Shown here one piece after another: positions 45,826-53,739 of a DNA stretch of 53,739 bases; position 1 is the first letter of the stretch, and every line of letters begins with the position of its first letter. The translations under genes and the position numbers were made by a program. Source of the stretch: Hyphomicrobiales bacterium (GTDB lineage Bacteria > Pseudomonadota > Alphaproteobacteria > Rhizobiales > Xanthobacteraceae); contig JACESF010000023.1 in the NCBI GenBank assembly GCA_013911975.1, positions 1 through 53,739 of the forward strand, written 5' to 3'. Below the pieces are notes generated by a model. The model saw only the letters and a program-made list of their open reading frames with translations. It was not told where the DNA came from and made no database searches.

Positions 45826-46680
45826 TCAGGCCTCGAAATCCAGGCCGAGATCGAGGATGGGCGCGCTGTGGGTGAGCCACCCGCAGGAAATATAGTCCAC
45901 CCCCGCCGCCGCGATGGCGGGCACGGTCTGCGCGGTCACGCGGCCGGACGCCTCGGTGACGGTACGACCGTCCACCAGCGCCACCGCCTTGCGCAGCATG
46001 TCCGGGCCCATATTGTCCAGAAGGACCGCGTCCACGCCCACTTCGAGGGCGTCCTTCAACTGCCCCAGCGTGTCCACCTCCACCTCGATCCGCACCATGT
46101 GGCCCACATGGGCGCGGGCGGCCAGCACGGCCGGGCGGATGCCGCCCGCCACCGCCACGTGATTGTCCTTGATGAGGATCGCGTCATCGAGGCCGAAGCG
46201 GTGGTTCGAACCGCCGCCCGCGCGCACCGCGTATTTCTCCAGCGCCCGCAGGCCGGGCGTGGTCTTGCGGGTGCAGGTGATGCGGGCATGGCCATGCCCC
46301 TCGGCCGCCGCCACCAGGGCCGCCGTGGCGGTGGCGATGCCGGACAGGCGGCACGCGAAGTTCAGCGCCACGCGCTCCGCCGAGAGGATCGCCCGCGCCG
46401 CGCCCTCCACCCGCAGCACAGCGGTTCCCGGCGCGATGCGCGCGCCATCCTCCGCGAGGCGCGTGACGACGAGGTCCGGACCCATGAGCCGGAACGCCTG
46501 CTCCGCGATATGGACACCCGCCAGAACGCCGGCGTCGCGGGCGACCATGGCCACCTGCGTGCGCCGGCCGGCGGGGATGACCGCGTCGGTGGTGATGTCG
46601 CCCGCGCGTCCCAGATCCTCCAGCAGGGCGGCGCGCACAACGGGTTCCGTAAGCAAGGCGGGCAGGGGGGAAAGGCTCAT
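45826..46680 (-). CDS. nadC: Nicotinate-nucleotide pyrophosphorylase (carboxylating) NadC
   Basis: A 284-residue enzyme converting quinolinate and PRPP to nicotinate mononucleotide. It has the family blocks [80 protein letters not shown] and the C-terminal [30 protein letters not shown]. The start ATG at 46680 overlaps the nadB stop (ATGA). It is the third gene of nadA-nadB-nadC and completes de novo NMN synthesis from aspartate. Confidence 0.96.
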   Translation of the reverse strand: MSLSPLPALLTEPVVRAALLEDLGRAGDITTDAVIPAGRRTQVAMVARDAGVLAGVHIAEQAFRLMGPDLVVTRLAEDGARIAPGTAVLRVEGAARAILSAERVALNFACRLSGIATATAALVAAAEGHGHARITCTRKTTPGLRALEKYAVRAGGGSNHRFGLDDAILIKDNHVAVAGGIRPAVLAARAHVGHMVRIEVEVDTLGQLKDALEVGVDAVLLDNMGPDMLRKAVALVDGRTVTEASGRVTAQTVPAIAAAGVDYISCGWLTHSAPILDLGLDFEA

Positions 46681-48248
46681 GCGACATCCTCGATCTGGGG
46701 GGCAGCCCGCCCGTGCGGCGCGGCTGTGCCGGGCCATGTCGGGGCGGGGGCGTCAAAGGGCAATGGGTCGATGGGCAAGGCGTCGATGGTGATCTCGCCG
46801 TGCCGGGCAGCGCCTGTGCCCGGGAAGTCCGTACGCAGATGTGCGCCCCGGCTTTCCTCCCGCCGCAGCGCGCCGAAGGCGATGAATGCCGCCGTCAACG
46901 CTGCATCGCTGTGGGCCGCGCGCGGCAGCAGGGTTTCGAGGAGGGCGGAGAGGCCCGCCGCGTCGCGCACCACGCCTGCTTGTGCCTCCATCATCCGGCG
47001 CAGTTCCGGCGTTATCCCCGGCTCTCCCGGGGTGAGGCGGGTGTCCTGTGCTCCCATGACCGGGGCGGGTCGGTCGCGGATGTCGTCGGCGATCCACTGG
47101 GCGAAGGCGAGGGCTTCCAGCAGGGAATTGCTGGCGAGGCGATTGGCGCCGTGCAGGCCCGTGGAGGCCACCTCGCCGCACGCATAGAGGCCCGCCAGGG
47201 AGGTCCGACCTGCGTCGTCCACCTTCACGCCGCCCATGTGATAATGCGCCGCTGGTCGCACGGGCAGGAGCGCGCGGGCCGGGTCTATGCCGTAGCGGGC
47301 ACACAGCGCATGCACCGAGGGAAACCGGCGCGCGAAGTCCGTGCCGGGCGCCCCGCGCGCATCCAGGAACACGCGCCCACCCGCCGCGAGACGGGCGTGG
47401 AGCGCGCGGGCCACCACGTCGCGGGGGGCAAGGTCGCCGCCGGGAATGCCCGCCATGACGGGCGCGCCGGTGCCGTCCACCAGTGTCGCGCCCGCGCCGC
47501 GCAGCGCTTCGGTGGCGAGCGGCAGCGGGTCGGCGCCCACGTCGAGGGCGGTGGGGTGGAACTGCACGAACTCCATGTCCCGCAGCACCGCGCCCGCCCG
47601 TGCGGCCAGGGCGAGGCCCGTCCCCGTTGCGCCCGGCGGATTGGTGGTGGCGGCATAGAGGGCGCCCACGCCGCCAGTGGCGAGGATGACGGCGCGTCCG
47701 CGCAAAAGGACGGGCTCGCCTGGCGCGGTCTCGCACCACAGGCCCGTCACCCGGTCCCCGCGCATGGCGAGCTGGCGCGCCCGCGCGGGGATCCGCCGGA
47801 TATGGGACGCGGCGGTGCGGGCGGCGAGAGCCTCCAGGATGTGGTGCCCGGTGGCGTCGCCGCCCGCATGGAGGATGCGCGCGCGCCCATGGGCCGCTTC
47901 CAGCCCGCGCGCCAGGGTGCCGTCGGGATTGCGGTCGAGGGCAGTGCCCCAGGCCAGCAGGCGCGACACCACCGCTTCCGCCGCGCTGGTGACGCGCGCG
48001 ACGATGGCGGGATCGCACAGGCCCGCCCCGGCGGCCTGCGTATCCTCGGCATGGAACGCGGGCGCGTCGTCCGGCCCCAGCGCGGCGGCGATGCCGCCCT
48101 GGGCGAGCGCGGTGGCGGGCCGGGCGCCGGGAGCATCGGGCGCCACCAGCAGGACCGGCAGCGGCGCCAGTTCCAGCGCGACGGCGAGCCCCGCGACGCC
48201 CGCGCCCACCACGATCACGCGGTCGGCTTCGACGGTGACAGCGGACAT
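46677..48248 (-). CDS. nadB: L-aspartate oxidase NadB
   Basis: A 523-residue flavoenzyme oxidising aspartate to iminoaspartate. Motifs: the FAD loop [17 protein letters not shown] near the N-terminus, [62 protein letters not shown], and [45 protein letters not shown], typical of NadB and the related succinate dehydrogenase flavoprotein. ATG 48248 is two bases before the nadA stop codon begins, so translation is probably coupled. The 3' end overlaps nadC. Confidence 0.96.
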   Translation of the reverse strand: MSAVTVEADRVIVVGAGVAGLAVALELAPLPVLLVAPDAPGARPATALAQGGIAAALGPDDAPAFHAEDTQAAGAGLCDPAIVARVTSAAEAVVSRLLAWGTALDRNPDGTLARGLEAAHGRARILHAGGDATGHHILEALAARTAASHIRRIPARARQLAMRGDRVTGLWCETAPGEPVLLRGRAVILATGGVGALYAATTNPPGATGTGLALAARAGAVLRDMEFVQFHPTALDVGADPLPLATEALRGAGATLVDGTGAPVMAGIPGGDLAPRDVVARALHARLAAGGRVFLDARGAPGTDFARRFPSVHALCARYGIDPARALLPVRPAAHYHMGGVKVDDAGRTSLAGLYACGEVASTGLHGANRLASNSLLEALAFAQWIADDIRDRPAPVMGAQDTRLTPGEPGITPELRRMMEAQAGVVRDAAGLSALLETLLPRAAHSDAALTAAFIAFGALRREESRGAHLRTDFPGTGAARHGEITIDALPIDPLPFDAPAPTWPGTAAPHGRAAPQIEDVA

Positions 48249-48250
48249 GG

Positions 48251-49270
48251 TCAGCGGATCGCCAGCATGCGCTCGACGCTGGCGCGCGCGCCGGGAAGAA
48301 TGTCCGCATCCACCTCCACCTGCGGCCCCATGCGCTCCAGCGCGGCGCGGATGTTCTTGAGCGTGATGCGCTTCATGTGCGGACAGAGATTGCACGGCTT
48401 CACGAAGTCGATCTCGGGATAATGCACGGCCACGTTGTCGCCCATGGAGCATTCGGTGACGAGGGCGACGCGGGCGGGCCGCCGGTCGGCCACGAAGCGC
48501 ACCATCTCAGCAGTGGAGCCGGCGAAGTCCGAGGCGGCCACCACGTCCGGCGGGCATTCGGGATGGGCGATGACGGTCACGTCCGCATGGATGTCGCGGA
48601 TCTCGGCGATGTCCGCCGGGGTGAAGCGCTCATGCACCTCGCAGCGCCCGTTCCAGGCGATGATCTCCACGTCGGTCTGCGCCGCGATGTTGCGGGCGAG
48701 ATATTCGTCCGGGATCATGATGACGCGCGGCACGCCCAGCGCCTCCACCACCGCCTTCGCATTGCCGGAGGTGCAGCACACGTCCGATTCCGCCTTCACC
48801 GCTGCCGATGTGTTCACATAGGTCACGACCGGCACGCCGGGATGGCGCGCCTTCAGCGCGCGCACATCCTCCGGGCGGATGGATTCGGCCAGCGAGCAGC
48901 CCGCCGCCTCGTCGGGGATCAGCACCACCTTGCCGGGATTGAGCACCTTGGCTGTCTCGGCCATGAAATGGACGCCCGCCAGCAGGATCACGTCCGCGTC
49001 CGTCTCCGCCGCCTCGCGGGCCAAAGCGAGGCTGTCGCCCACGATGTCCGCCACCGTGTGGAAGATTTCCGGCGACTGGTAATTGTGCGCCAGCAGGATG
49101 GCGTTGTGCCGCTGCTTCAGCTCCAGGATGGCGGCGATGTCGTCCGCCAGCACTTCCCATTCCATGGGCGGAACGTGCCGCGCCACGCGGGCATAGAGGT
49201 CCGGGAAGGGCAGCGGGGCGTGCGAAGGCGCGTGCGAGGGCGCGCCGGTTTCGGCGGGATCTCGGAGCAT
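48251..49270 (-). CDS. nadA: Quinolinate synthase NadA
   Basis: A 339-residue 4Fe-4S enzyme that condenses iminoaspartate with dihydroxyacetone phosphate. It shows AILLAHNYQSPEIFHTVADIVGDSLALAREAAE, LLAGVHFMAETAKVLNPGKVVLIPD, TYVNTSAAVKAESDVCCTSGNA with a cluster Cys, AHPECPPDV and the C-terminal NLCPHMKRITL with another. The start ATG at 49270 has a GGGAGGA site and follows two inverted repeats upstream. The N-terminus contains two copies of SHAP. It heads the nadABC operon. Confidence 0.96.
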   Translation of the reverse strand: MLRDPAETGAPSHAPSHAPLPFPDLYARVARHVPPMEWEVLADDIAAILELKQRHNAILLAHNYQSPEIFHTVADIVGDSLALAREAAETDADVILLAGVHFMAETAKVLNPGKVVLIPDEAAGCSLAESIRPEDVRALKARHPGVPVVTYVNTSAAVKAESDVCCTSGNAKAVVEALGVPRVIMIPDEYLARNIAAQTDVEIIAWNGRCEVHERFTPADIAEIRDIHADVTVIAHPECPPDVVAASDFAGSTAEMVRFVADRRPARVALVTECSMGDNVAVHYPEIDFVKPCNLCPHMKRITLKNIRAALERMGPQVEVDADILPGARASVERMLAIR

Positions 49271-49284
49271 GGGGCATCCTCCCT

Positions 49285-49305
49285 TTATGCTCGGTATGAG
49301 CATAA
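49285..49305 (-). promoter_or_regulatory. NadQ-type operator, proximal copy upstream of nadA
   Basis: TTATGCTC-N5-GAGCATAA, a perfect 8-base inverted repeat, ends 15 bases before the nadA ATG. It resembles the operator reported for NadQ, the NAD-biosynthesis repressor of Hyphomicrobiales (recalled from regulon work, not checked). Its place at the start of nadABC fits repression. Confidence 0.7.
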
Positions 49306-49346
49306 TTGGCGTCAAAGAAAGGCCGGTCGAAAGCCGGCTTATTCTG

Positions 49347-49367
49347 TTATGCTAAGAGTGAGCATAA
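49347..49367 (-). promoter_or_regulatory. NadQ-type operator, distal copy
   Basis: TTATGCTA-N5-GAGCATAA repeats the proximal operator with one arm mismatch (7 of 8 paired). Its centre is 62 bases from the proximal centre, close to six helical turns, so two bound dimers would lie on the same face of the DNA. The stretch between the two copies probably holds the nadA promoter. Confidence 0.7.
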
Positions 49368-49418
49368 GGGGGTGTCAAGCGCCTTTGTGGGGGCCTGACC
49401 CTCCCGTCGCTCAGGGGA

Positions 49419-50186
49419 TCAGAGCAGCCCCTCGACAGCGCCGATCATCCGCTCCAGGTCTTCGGGCCGCGAGAGGCGGTGGTCGCCGTCCTTCACCAGG
49501 GTGAAGACCACGTCGTCCTCCGCGAGGCACGAGACCAGCGACATGGCATGCTGCCAGGGCACGTCCGTATCCAGAACGCCCTGGAGGATGCGCACCGGGC
49601 AGCCCACGGAGAAGGGCTGGCCCAGGACGAGGTGATTGCGGCCGTCCTCGATGAGGGCGCGGGTGATGATATAGGGCTCGTCGCTGTAGTCGGAGGGGCG
49701 CTCGAAGCGGCCGGTGGCGAGGATCCGTTCGCGCACCTCGGGCGCGAAGCGCGCCCACATGAGGGTTTCCGTGAAGTCCGGCGCGGGCGCGATGAGGACG
49801 AGGCCCGCGAGCCGCTTTTCACCCCGGGCCGCCAGCGCGCGCGCCAGCAGAAGCGCCATCCAGCCGCCCATGGAGGAGCCCACGAGGATCTGCGGGCCGC
49901 TGGTCTTCGCCTCGAACACGGCGCAGGCATCTTCCAGCCACTGGGAGATGGTGCCGTCCTCGAACCGGCCGGCGGATTCGCCGTGGCCGGAATAGTCGAA
50001 GCGCACATAGGCCTGTCCGCGCCGGGCGGCCCATTCGGCCAGCGCCTGGGCCTTGCCGCCCATCATGTCCGACTTGAACCCGCCGAGCCAGAACACGCCC
50101 GGCCCCTGGCCGGGAATGGCGCGCACCGCGATCGAGCGGCCCGACACGTCGAGATGGGTGAGGGTTTCGGCTCCCGGCACGGTCAT
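49419..50186 (-). CDS. Alpha/beta hydrolase
   Basis: A 255-residue alpha/beta-hydrolase fold protein. It has the strand-turn start GVFWLGGFKSDMMGGKA, AYVRFDYSGHGESAG, the nucleophile elbow VGSSMGGWMALL (Ser in GSSMGG), the acid region LQGVLDTDVPW and the catalytic His in VKDGDHRLSRPEDL. The protein resembles serine esterases such as the palmitoyl-protein thioesterase ABHD10 group, but the substrate is unknown. ATG 50186 follows GGGAGCCC. It lies 14 bases downstream of the dapE stop and is probably cotranscribed with it. Confidence 0.88.
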   Translation of the reverse strand: MTVPGAETLTHLDVSGRSIAVRAIPGQGPGVFWLGGFKSDMMGGKAQALAEWAARRGQAYVRFDYSGHGESAGRFEDGTISQWLEDACAVFEAKTSGPQILVGSSMGGWMALLLARALAARGEKRLAGLVLIAPAPDFTETLMWARFAPEVRERILATGRFERPSDYSDEPYIITRALIEDGRNHLVLGQPFSVGCPVRILQGVLDTDVPWQHAMSLVSCLAEDDVVFTLVKDGDHRLSRPEDLERMIGAVEGLL

Positions 50187-50200
50187 GAAAAAGGGCTCCC

Positions 50201-51391
50201 TCAGGCCGCCGGGGCGGAAAAATAGCGGGTGATGATGGTGCTGTAGATCTCGGCGAGGGCGAACAGGTCGGCGACGGGCGTCGCCTCGTCCACCTGGTGC
50301 ATGGTCTGGCCCACGAGGCCGAATTCCACCACCGGGCACAGATCCTTGATGAAGCGCGCGTCGGACGTGCCGCCCGTGGTGGAGGGCTCGGGGCGGCGGC
50401 CCGTGACTTCGGCCACCGTGTCGCAGATGAGGCTCACGAACGGTCCCGGCGCGGTGAGGAAGCTCTCGCTGGCGCCGGTCTCGAACGCGAGGTCGAAATG
50501 CCCGTCCTCCCCGGCGGTGGCGAGGCGGCGGCGGATTTCCGCCTTCAGGCTCTCCAGGGAGAAGAGGTCGTTGTAGCGCACGTTGAAGCGCGCCTCGGCG
50601 GAGGCCGGGATCACGTTATAGGCGGAGGTGCCCGCCAGGACCCCCACCACTTCCAGGTTGGAGGGCTGGAAATGGGGCGTGCCCGCGTCGAGCGGTGTGT
50701 CGGTCAGGGTCCGCAGGAGCCGCAGCAGGCGCGGCACGGGATTGTCCGCGAGATGGGGATAGGCCACGTGCCCCTGCTTGCCGGCCACGGTCAGCTTGCC
50801 GTTCAGGCTGCCGCGGCGGCCGATCTTCACCATGTCCCCCAGGGCCGAAGGATTGGTGGGCTCGCCCAGGATGCAATGATCGATGCGCTCGCCGCGCGCC
50901 TTCAGCCACTCCACCACCTTCGCCGTGCCGTCGATGGCGGGGCCTTCCTCGTCGCCGGTCACGAGGAAGGAGAGGCTCCCCCGCTCCGGCCTTCCGAAGC
51001 GCAGCGCCGCCGCGAGCGCGCAGGCGAGGCCGCCCTTCATGTCCACGGCGCCGCGTCCATAGAGCAGGCCGCCCTCCACCTCGCCCGCGAACGGGCCGTG
51101 GGTCCAATGGGCGGCGTCGCCCACCGGCACCACGTCCACATGGCCCGCGAAGCACAGATTGGGGGCCTCGGTGCCGATCCGGGCATAGAGGTTCGGCACG
51201 CGCGGCCCCGCGCTGTCGAAGGGCAGGCGGTGCACCTCGTATCCCGCCGCCGCGAGGGCGCGGGCGACCACGTCCATGGCGTCGTCCGCCTGGGGCGTCA
51301 CCGAGGGCGCGCGCAGCAGGGCCTGCGCCAGGGAGAGGGGATCGAGCCCTTCGGCCCATTGAGGGGCCTTGACGTCGGGGGGGGTGCTCAT
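50201..51391 (-). CDS. dapE: Succinyl-diaminopimelate desuccinylase DapE
   Basis: A 396-residue M20-family di-zinc enzyme that releases succinate from N-succinyl-LL-DAP in lysine and peptidoglycan synthesis. It shows [14 protein letters not shown] with the first zinc His and Asp, [33 protein letters not shown] with the catalytic Glu pair, [27 protein letters not shown], and [25 protein letters not shown] with the last zinc His. ATG 51391 gives the normal start; an in-frame ATG at 51409 precedes it. No other dap gene is here. Confidence 0.95.
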   Translation of the reverse strand: MSTPPDVKAPQWAEGLDPLSLAQALLRAPSVTPQADDAMDVVARALAAAGYEVHRLPFDSAGPRVPNLYARIGTEAPNLCFAGHVDVVPVGDAAHWTHGPFAGEVEGGLLYGRGAVDMKGGLACALAAALRFGRPERGSLSFLVTGDEEGPAIDGTAKVVEWLKARGERIDHCILGEPTNPSALGDMVKIGRRGSLNGKLTVAGKQGHVAYPHLADNPVPRLLRLLRTLTDTPLDAGTPHFQPSNLEVVGVLAGTSAYNVIPASAEARFNVRYNDLFSLESLKAEIRRRLATAGEDGHFDLAFETGASESFLTAPGPFVSLICDTVAEVTGRRPEPSTTGGTSDARFIKDLCPVVEFGLVGQTMHQVDEATPVADLFALAEIYSTIITRYFSAPAA

Positions 51392-51520
51392 GGACTTAAG
51401 GTTCCGCATCGCTCTCGCGCCGTTTTAGTAGGTCGGCGTGCGGCGGCAAGGGGTTTGGCAGGGCGCTGCCATCACCTCGCCGTCTTCGGGCAAGAGAAGG
51501 CCGCCTCCCGGAGGATGTCC

Positions 51521-53739
51521 ATGTCAGGCTTGTCCGCGTCACGTCTGTCCGCCCGTGCCGCCACGCTGCTGTTCGCGATTCTCGCCCTCGTCGCCGTGTC
51601 CGCGACGGGCTGGGCCCAGCCAACCCCGCCTCCCGGCGCCGACCAGGTGCAGGCCGCGAAGGACCGGATCGACGCCAGCCGCTCGGCGCTCAACAGCATC
51701 GAGGGCGCGCTCTCCGTGGAGGGGCTGCGCGCCAGCGACCTGGACGATCTGCGGGGCCGGCTGGAGCCGCTGCGCCGGGAGACCCAGCAGCAGCTCGACC
51801 AGCTCAATCCCCGCCTCAACAGCGCCAAGGCGCGGCTGGAGGAGGTGGGCAAGCCGCCCGCCGCCGGCGCGCCCGCCGAGGACCCCGCCACCACGGCGGC
51901 GCGCGAGCAGCTCACCAGCCAGCTCGCCGCCATCGATGCGGCGGTGAAGCAATATGTGGCGCTGTCGAGCCGCGCGGACACCCTCTCCGACCAGATCGCC
52001 ACGCGCCGCCGCACGCTGTTCGCCAACCAGATCCTGGAGCGCTCCAACAGCGTCCTCGACCCGGCGCTGTGGGCGGGGGCGGCCTCGGCCCTGTCGGTGG
52101 AAAGCCGCGCGCTCAAGTTCCTCGCCCGCGACTGGTTCGGCTATGCCCGCAACCAGTATGGTGCCGCCGTCCTCCTGTCCCTCGGCCTCGGCTCGGCGCT
52201 GGTCTTCGGGCTGATCCTGGCGGGCGGGCGTGCCCTGCGCCGCCGCCTGCGCTGCGAGCCGCCGACGGACGGCGAACCCTTCCCGCGCTTCCGCGCCGCC
52301 CGCGAGGCGGTGAAGATCGCGGTCCTGGATTCGCTGATCTGGCCCGCCGCCATCACGGGCACCTTCATCTTCCTGACCGGCTTCGAGCTGGTGCCCGAGC
52401 GGGTGGCCGACATGCTGCGCGCTGTGGCCATCGCGGTGACGGTCTATGCGGTGGGCCATGCCATGGCGCGCGCGGTGATCGCGCCGTCGGAGCCCTGGCG
52501 GCGCCTGCTCTCCATCTCCGACCGGGCGGCGGTGATCAGCTTCCGCTATTACCACTGGACGGTGCTGACCCTGGCCATCGCGGCCTTCCTCAACACCATG
52601 CACAAGGCGCTGTTCAGCCCCGTGGTGCTCACCGTCGCCACCAGCGCCCTCATGGCGCTGCTGATCGGCGGCTTCATCGCCCGCAGCCTCATCGTCCTCG
52701 CCCGGGCGGCGGAAGATGACGACGCCTCCGGCGCCGAGCCGTCGGGGTTGATGCGCATTCTCCAGCCGCTGCGCCTGTTCGTCTGGATGATGCTGGCGGC
52801 GATCCTGGTGGCGCTGGCGGCGGGCTATGTGAGCCTTGCCGCCTTCGTCGCCGCGCGGATCGTGCTCGCCACCACCATGGCCGGGGCGGTCTATATCCTC
52901 AACGCGCTCATCGACGGTTTCTTCGCGTCGCTGAACAAGGACACGCCCCAGGCGCGCGTCGTGTCCAAGACCCTCGGCATCCGGCCCAACCGGCTGGAGC
53001 TGATCGGCCTGCTGCTGGCGGCGCTGCTCAAGCTCTGCCTGCTGTTCACCGGTATCTTCCTGGTGGTGGGAAGCTGGAGCTCCACGGCCGATCTCATCGA
53101 CACGGTCCAGCGCGCCTCGTTCGGCATGCGCATCGGCAACACGACGGTCACGCTGTGGAGCCTGCTCTACGCGGTGGTGCTGCTGCTGATCGGCGTCTTC
53201 ATCGCCCGCGCCTTCCAGCGCTGGATCGCCAACACCATCCTGCCGCGCACCGAGATGGAGCGCAGCCTCCAATCCTCCGTCTCCACGGTGGTGGGCTATG
53301 TGGGCACCATCATCGCCGTGGCGATCGCCATGAGCGAGGTGGGGCTGAACCTCGAGAACATCGCCCTGGTGGCCGGTGCTCTGTCAGTGGGTATCGGTTT
53401 CGGCCTCCAGTCCATCGTGTCCAACTTCGTCTCGGGCCTCATCCTGCTGGCGGAGCGGCCCATCCGGGTGGGCGACACCATCAACGTGAAGGGCGAGGAG
53501 GGCTATGTCCGCCGCATCAGCGTGCGGTCCACCGAGATCGAGACCTTCGAGCGCTCCACCGTGATCGTCCCGAATTCGGACCTGATCACCGGCATGGTGA
53601 AGAACTTCACCCATTCCAACACCACCGGCCGCGTCATCGTCATCGTGAACACCACCTATGACGTGGACATGGACGAGGTGCGGGACGTGCTGGTGGCCGC
53701 CGCCTGCGATCACCCGCAAGTGATCCAAAGCCCGCCGCC
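51521..53739 (+). CDS. MscS-family mechanosensitive channel with DUF3772 domain (partial, 3' cut)
   Basis: At least 739 residues; the reading frame is still open at the window edge. A signal peptide (AATLLFAILALVAVSATGWAQ) is followed by a periplasmic helical region with DQVQAAKDRIDASRSALNSIEGAL of the DUF3772 kind, then many membrane helices. The MscS pore helix and upper beta domain are clear: ALSVGIGFGLQSIVSNFVSG followed by LLAERPIRVGDTINVKGEEGYVRRI and VIVPNSDLITGMVKN. It opens under membrane tension to release solutes. ATG 51521 lies 6 bases after GGAGG; the ATG at 51515 is too close to it. It is divergent from dapE. Confidence 0.92.
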   Translation, partial: MSGLSASRLSARAATLLFAILALVAVSATGWAQPTPPPGADQVQAAKDRIDASRSALNSIEGALSVEGLRASDLDDLRGRLEPLRRETQQQLDQLNPRLNSAKARLEEVGKPPAAGAPAEDPATTAAREQLTSQLAAIDAAVKQYVALSSRADTLSDQIATRRRTLFANQILERSNSVLDPALWAGAASALSVESRALKFLARDWFGYARNQYGAAVLLSLGLGSALVFGLILAGGRALRRRLRCEPPTDGEPFPRFRAAREAVKIAVLDSLIWPAAITGTFIFLTGFELVPERVADMLRAVAIAVTVYAVGHAMARAVIAPSEPWRRLLSISDRAAVISFRYYHWTVLTLAIAAFLNTMHKALFSPVVLTVATSALMALLIGGFIARSLIVLARAAEDDDASGAEPSGLMRILQPLRLFVWMMLAAILVALAAGYVSLAAFVAARIVLATTMAGAVYILNALIDGFFASLNKDTPQARVVSKTLGIRPNRLELIGLLLAALLKLCLLFTGIFLVVGSWSSTADLIDTVQRASFGMRIGNTTVTLWSLLYAVVLLLIGVFIARAFQRWIANTILPRTEMERSLQSSVSTVVGYVGTIIAVAIAMSEVGLNLENIALVAGALSVGIGFGLQSIVSNFVSGLILLAERPIRVGDTINVKGEEGYVRRISVRSTEIETFERSTVIVPNSDLITGMVKNFTHSNTTGRVIVIVNTTYDVDMDEVRDVLVAAACDHPQVIQSPP

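Overview
The window is a high-GC chromosomal segment of an alphaproteobacterium, most likely a member of the Hyphomicrobiales (Rhizobiales) close to Xanthobacter, Azorhizobium or Ancylobacter. This placement is an inference from gene content and order, a CcrM-type GANTC methylase, a long FtsZ with a proline-rich linker, an OlsB-like acyltransferase, and the intergenic repeat whose translation reads 'MAGLVPAIH...DARDKPGHD'. I saw no phage, IS element, CRISPR array, rRNA or tRNA gene.

Layout. 1-4030: end of glcE, then glcF, thiE and the malate synthase gene aceB; GlcDEF makes glyoxylate and AceB turns it into malate. 4188-5060: DUF2076 protein. 5185-11440, all on the minus strand: a ligase-associated DEXH helicase and its usual partner phosphoesterase PdeM, separated by an asparagine-type permease and an old-yellow-enzyme gene. 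11567-27079: the distal half of the division and cell wall (dcw) cluster, ftsW-murG-murC-murB-ddl-ftsQ-ftsA-ftsZ-lpxC-bamD-recN. Between murC and murB lie an MntA/HepT-type toxin-antitoxin pair and a cation diffusion facilitator gene. The toxin-antitoxin pair is bracketed by two copies of the murC 3' end.

27361-36677 is a mixed housekeeping stretch: a divergent SDR, a DUF4260 protein, arfB, an olsB-like gene, an exported protein, a TPR protein, rpmJ (L36), a DsbA-like oxidoreductase, a DUF721/DciA protein, mutY, ccrM and a RibD-C reductase-like protein.

36774-45676 looks like a cyanophycin module. A double-domain cyanophycinase and cyanophycin synthetase (cphA) sit on the minus strand. Divergent from them are an M14 aspartoacylase-like hydrolase (candidate CphZ, cyanophycin dipeptide hydrolase), an APC permease and a double Usp protein. 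The proposed cycle is that CphA stores Asp and Arg as polymer, the cyanophycinase releases beta-Asp-Arg, and the hydrolase splits it.

45826-49270: the NAD biosynthesis operon nadA-nadB-nadC, preceded by two palindromic operators of NadQ type. 49419-51391: an alpha/beta hydrolase and dapE. 51521 to the end: a large MscS-family channel cut by the window edge.

The most unusual points are the toxin-antitoxin insertion with its duplicated murC tail, the cyanophycinase whose second domain has lost catalytic residues, the CphZ candidate in the cyanophycin cluster, and the paired nadA operators.
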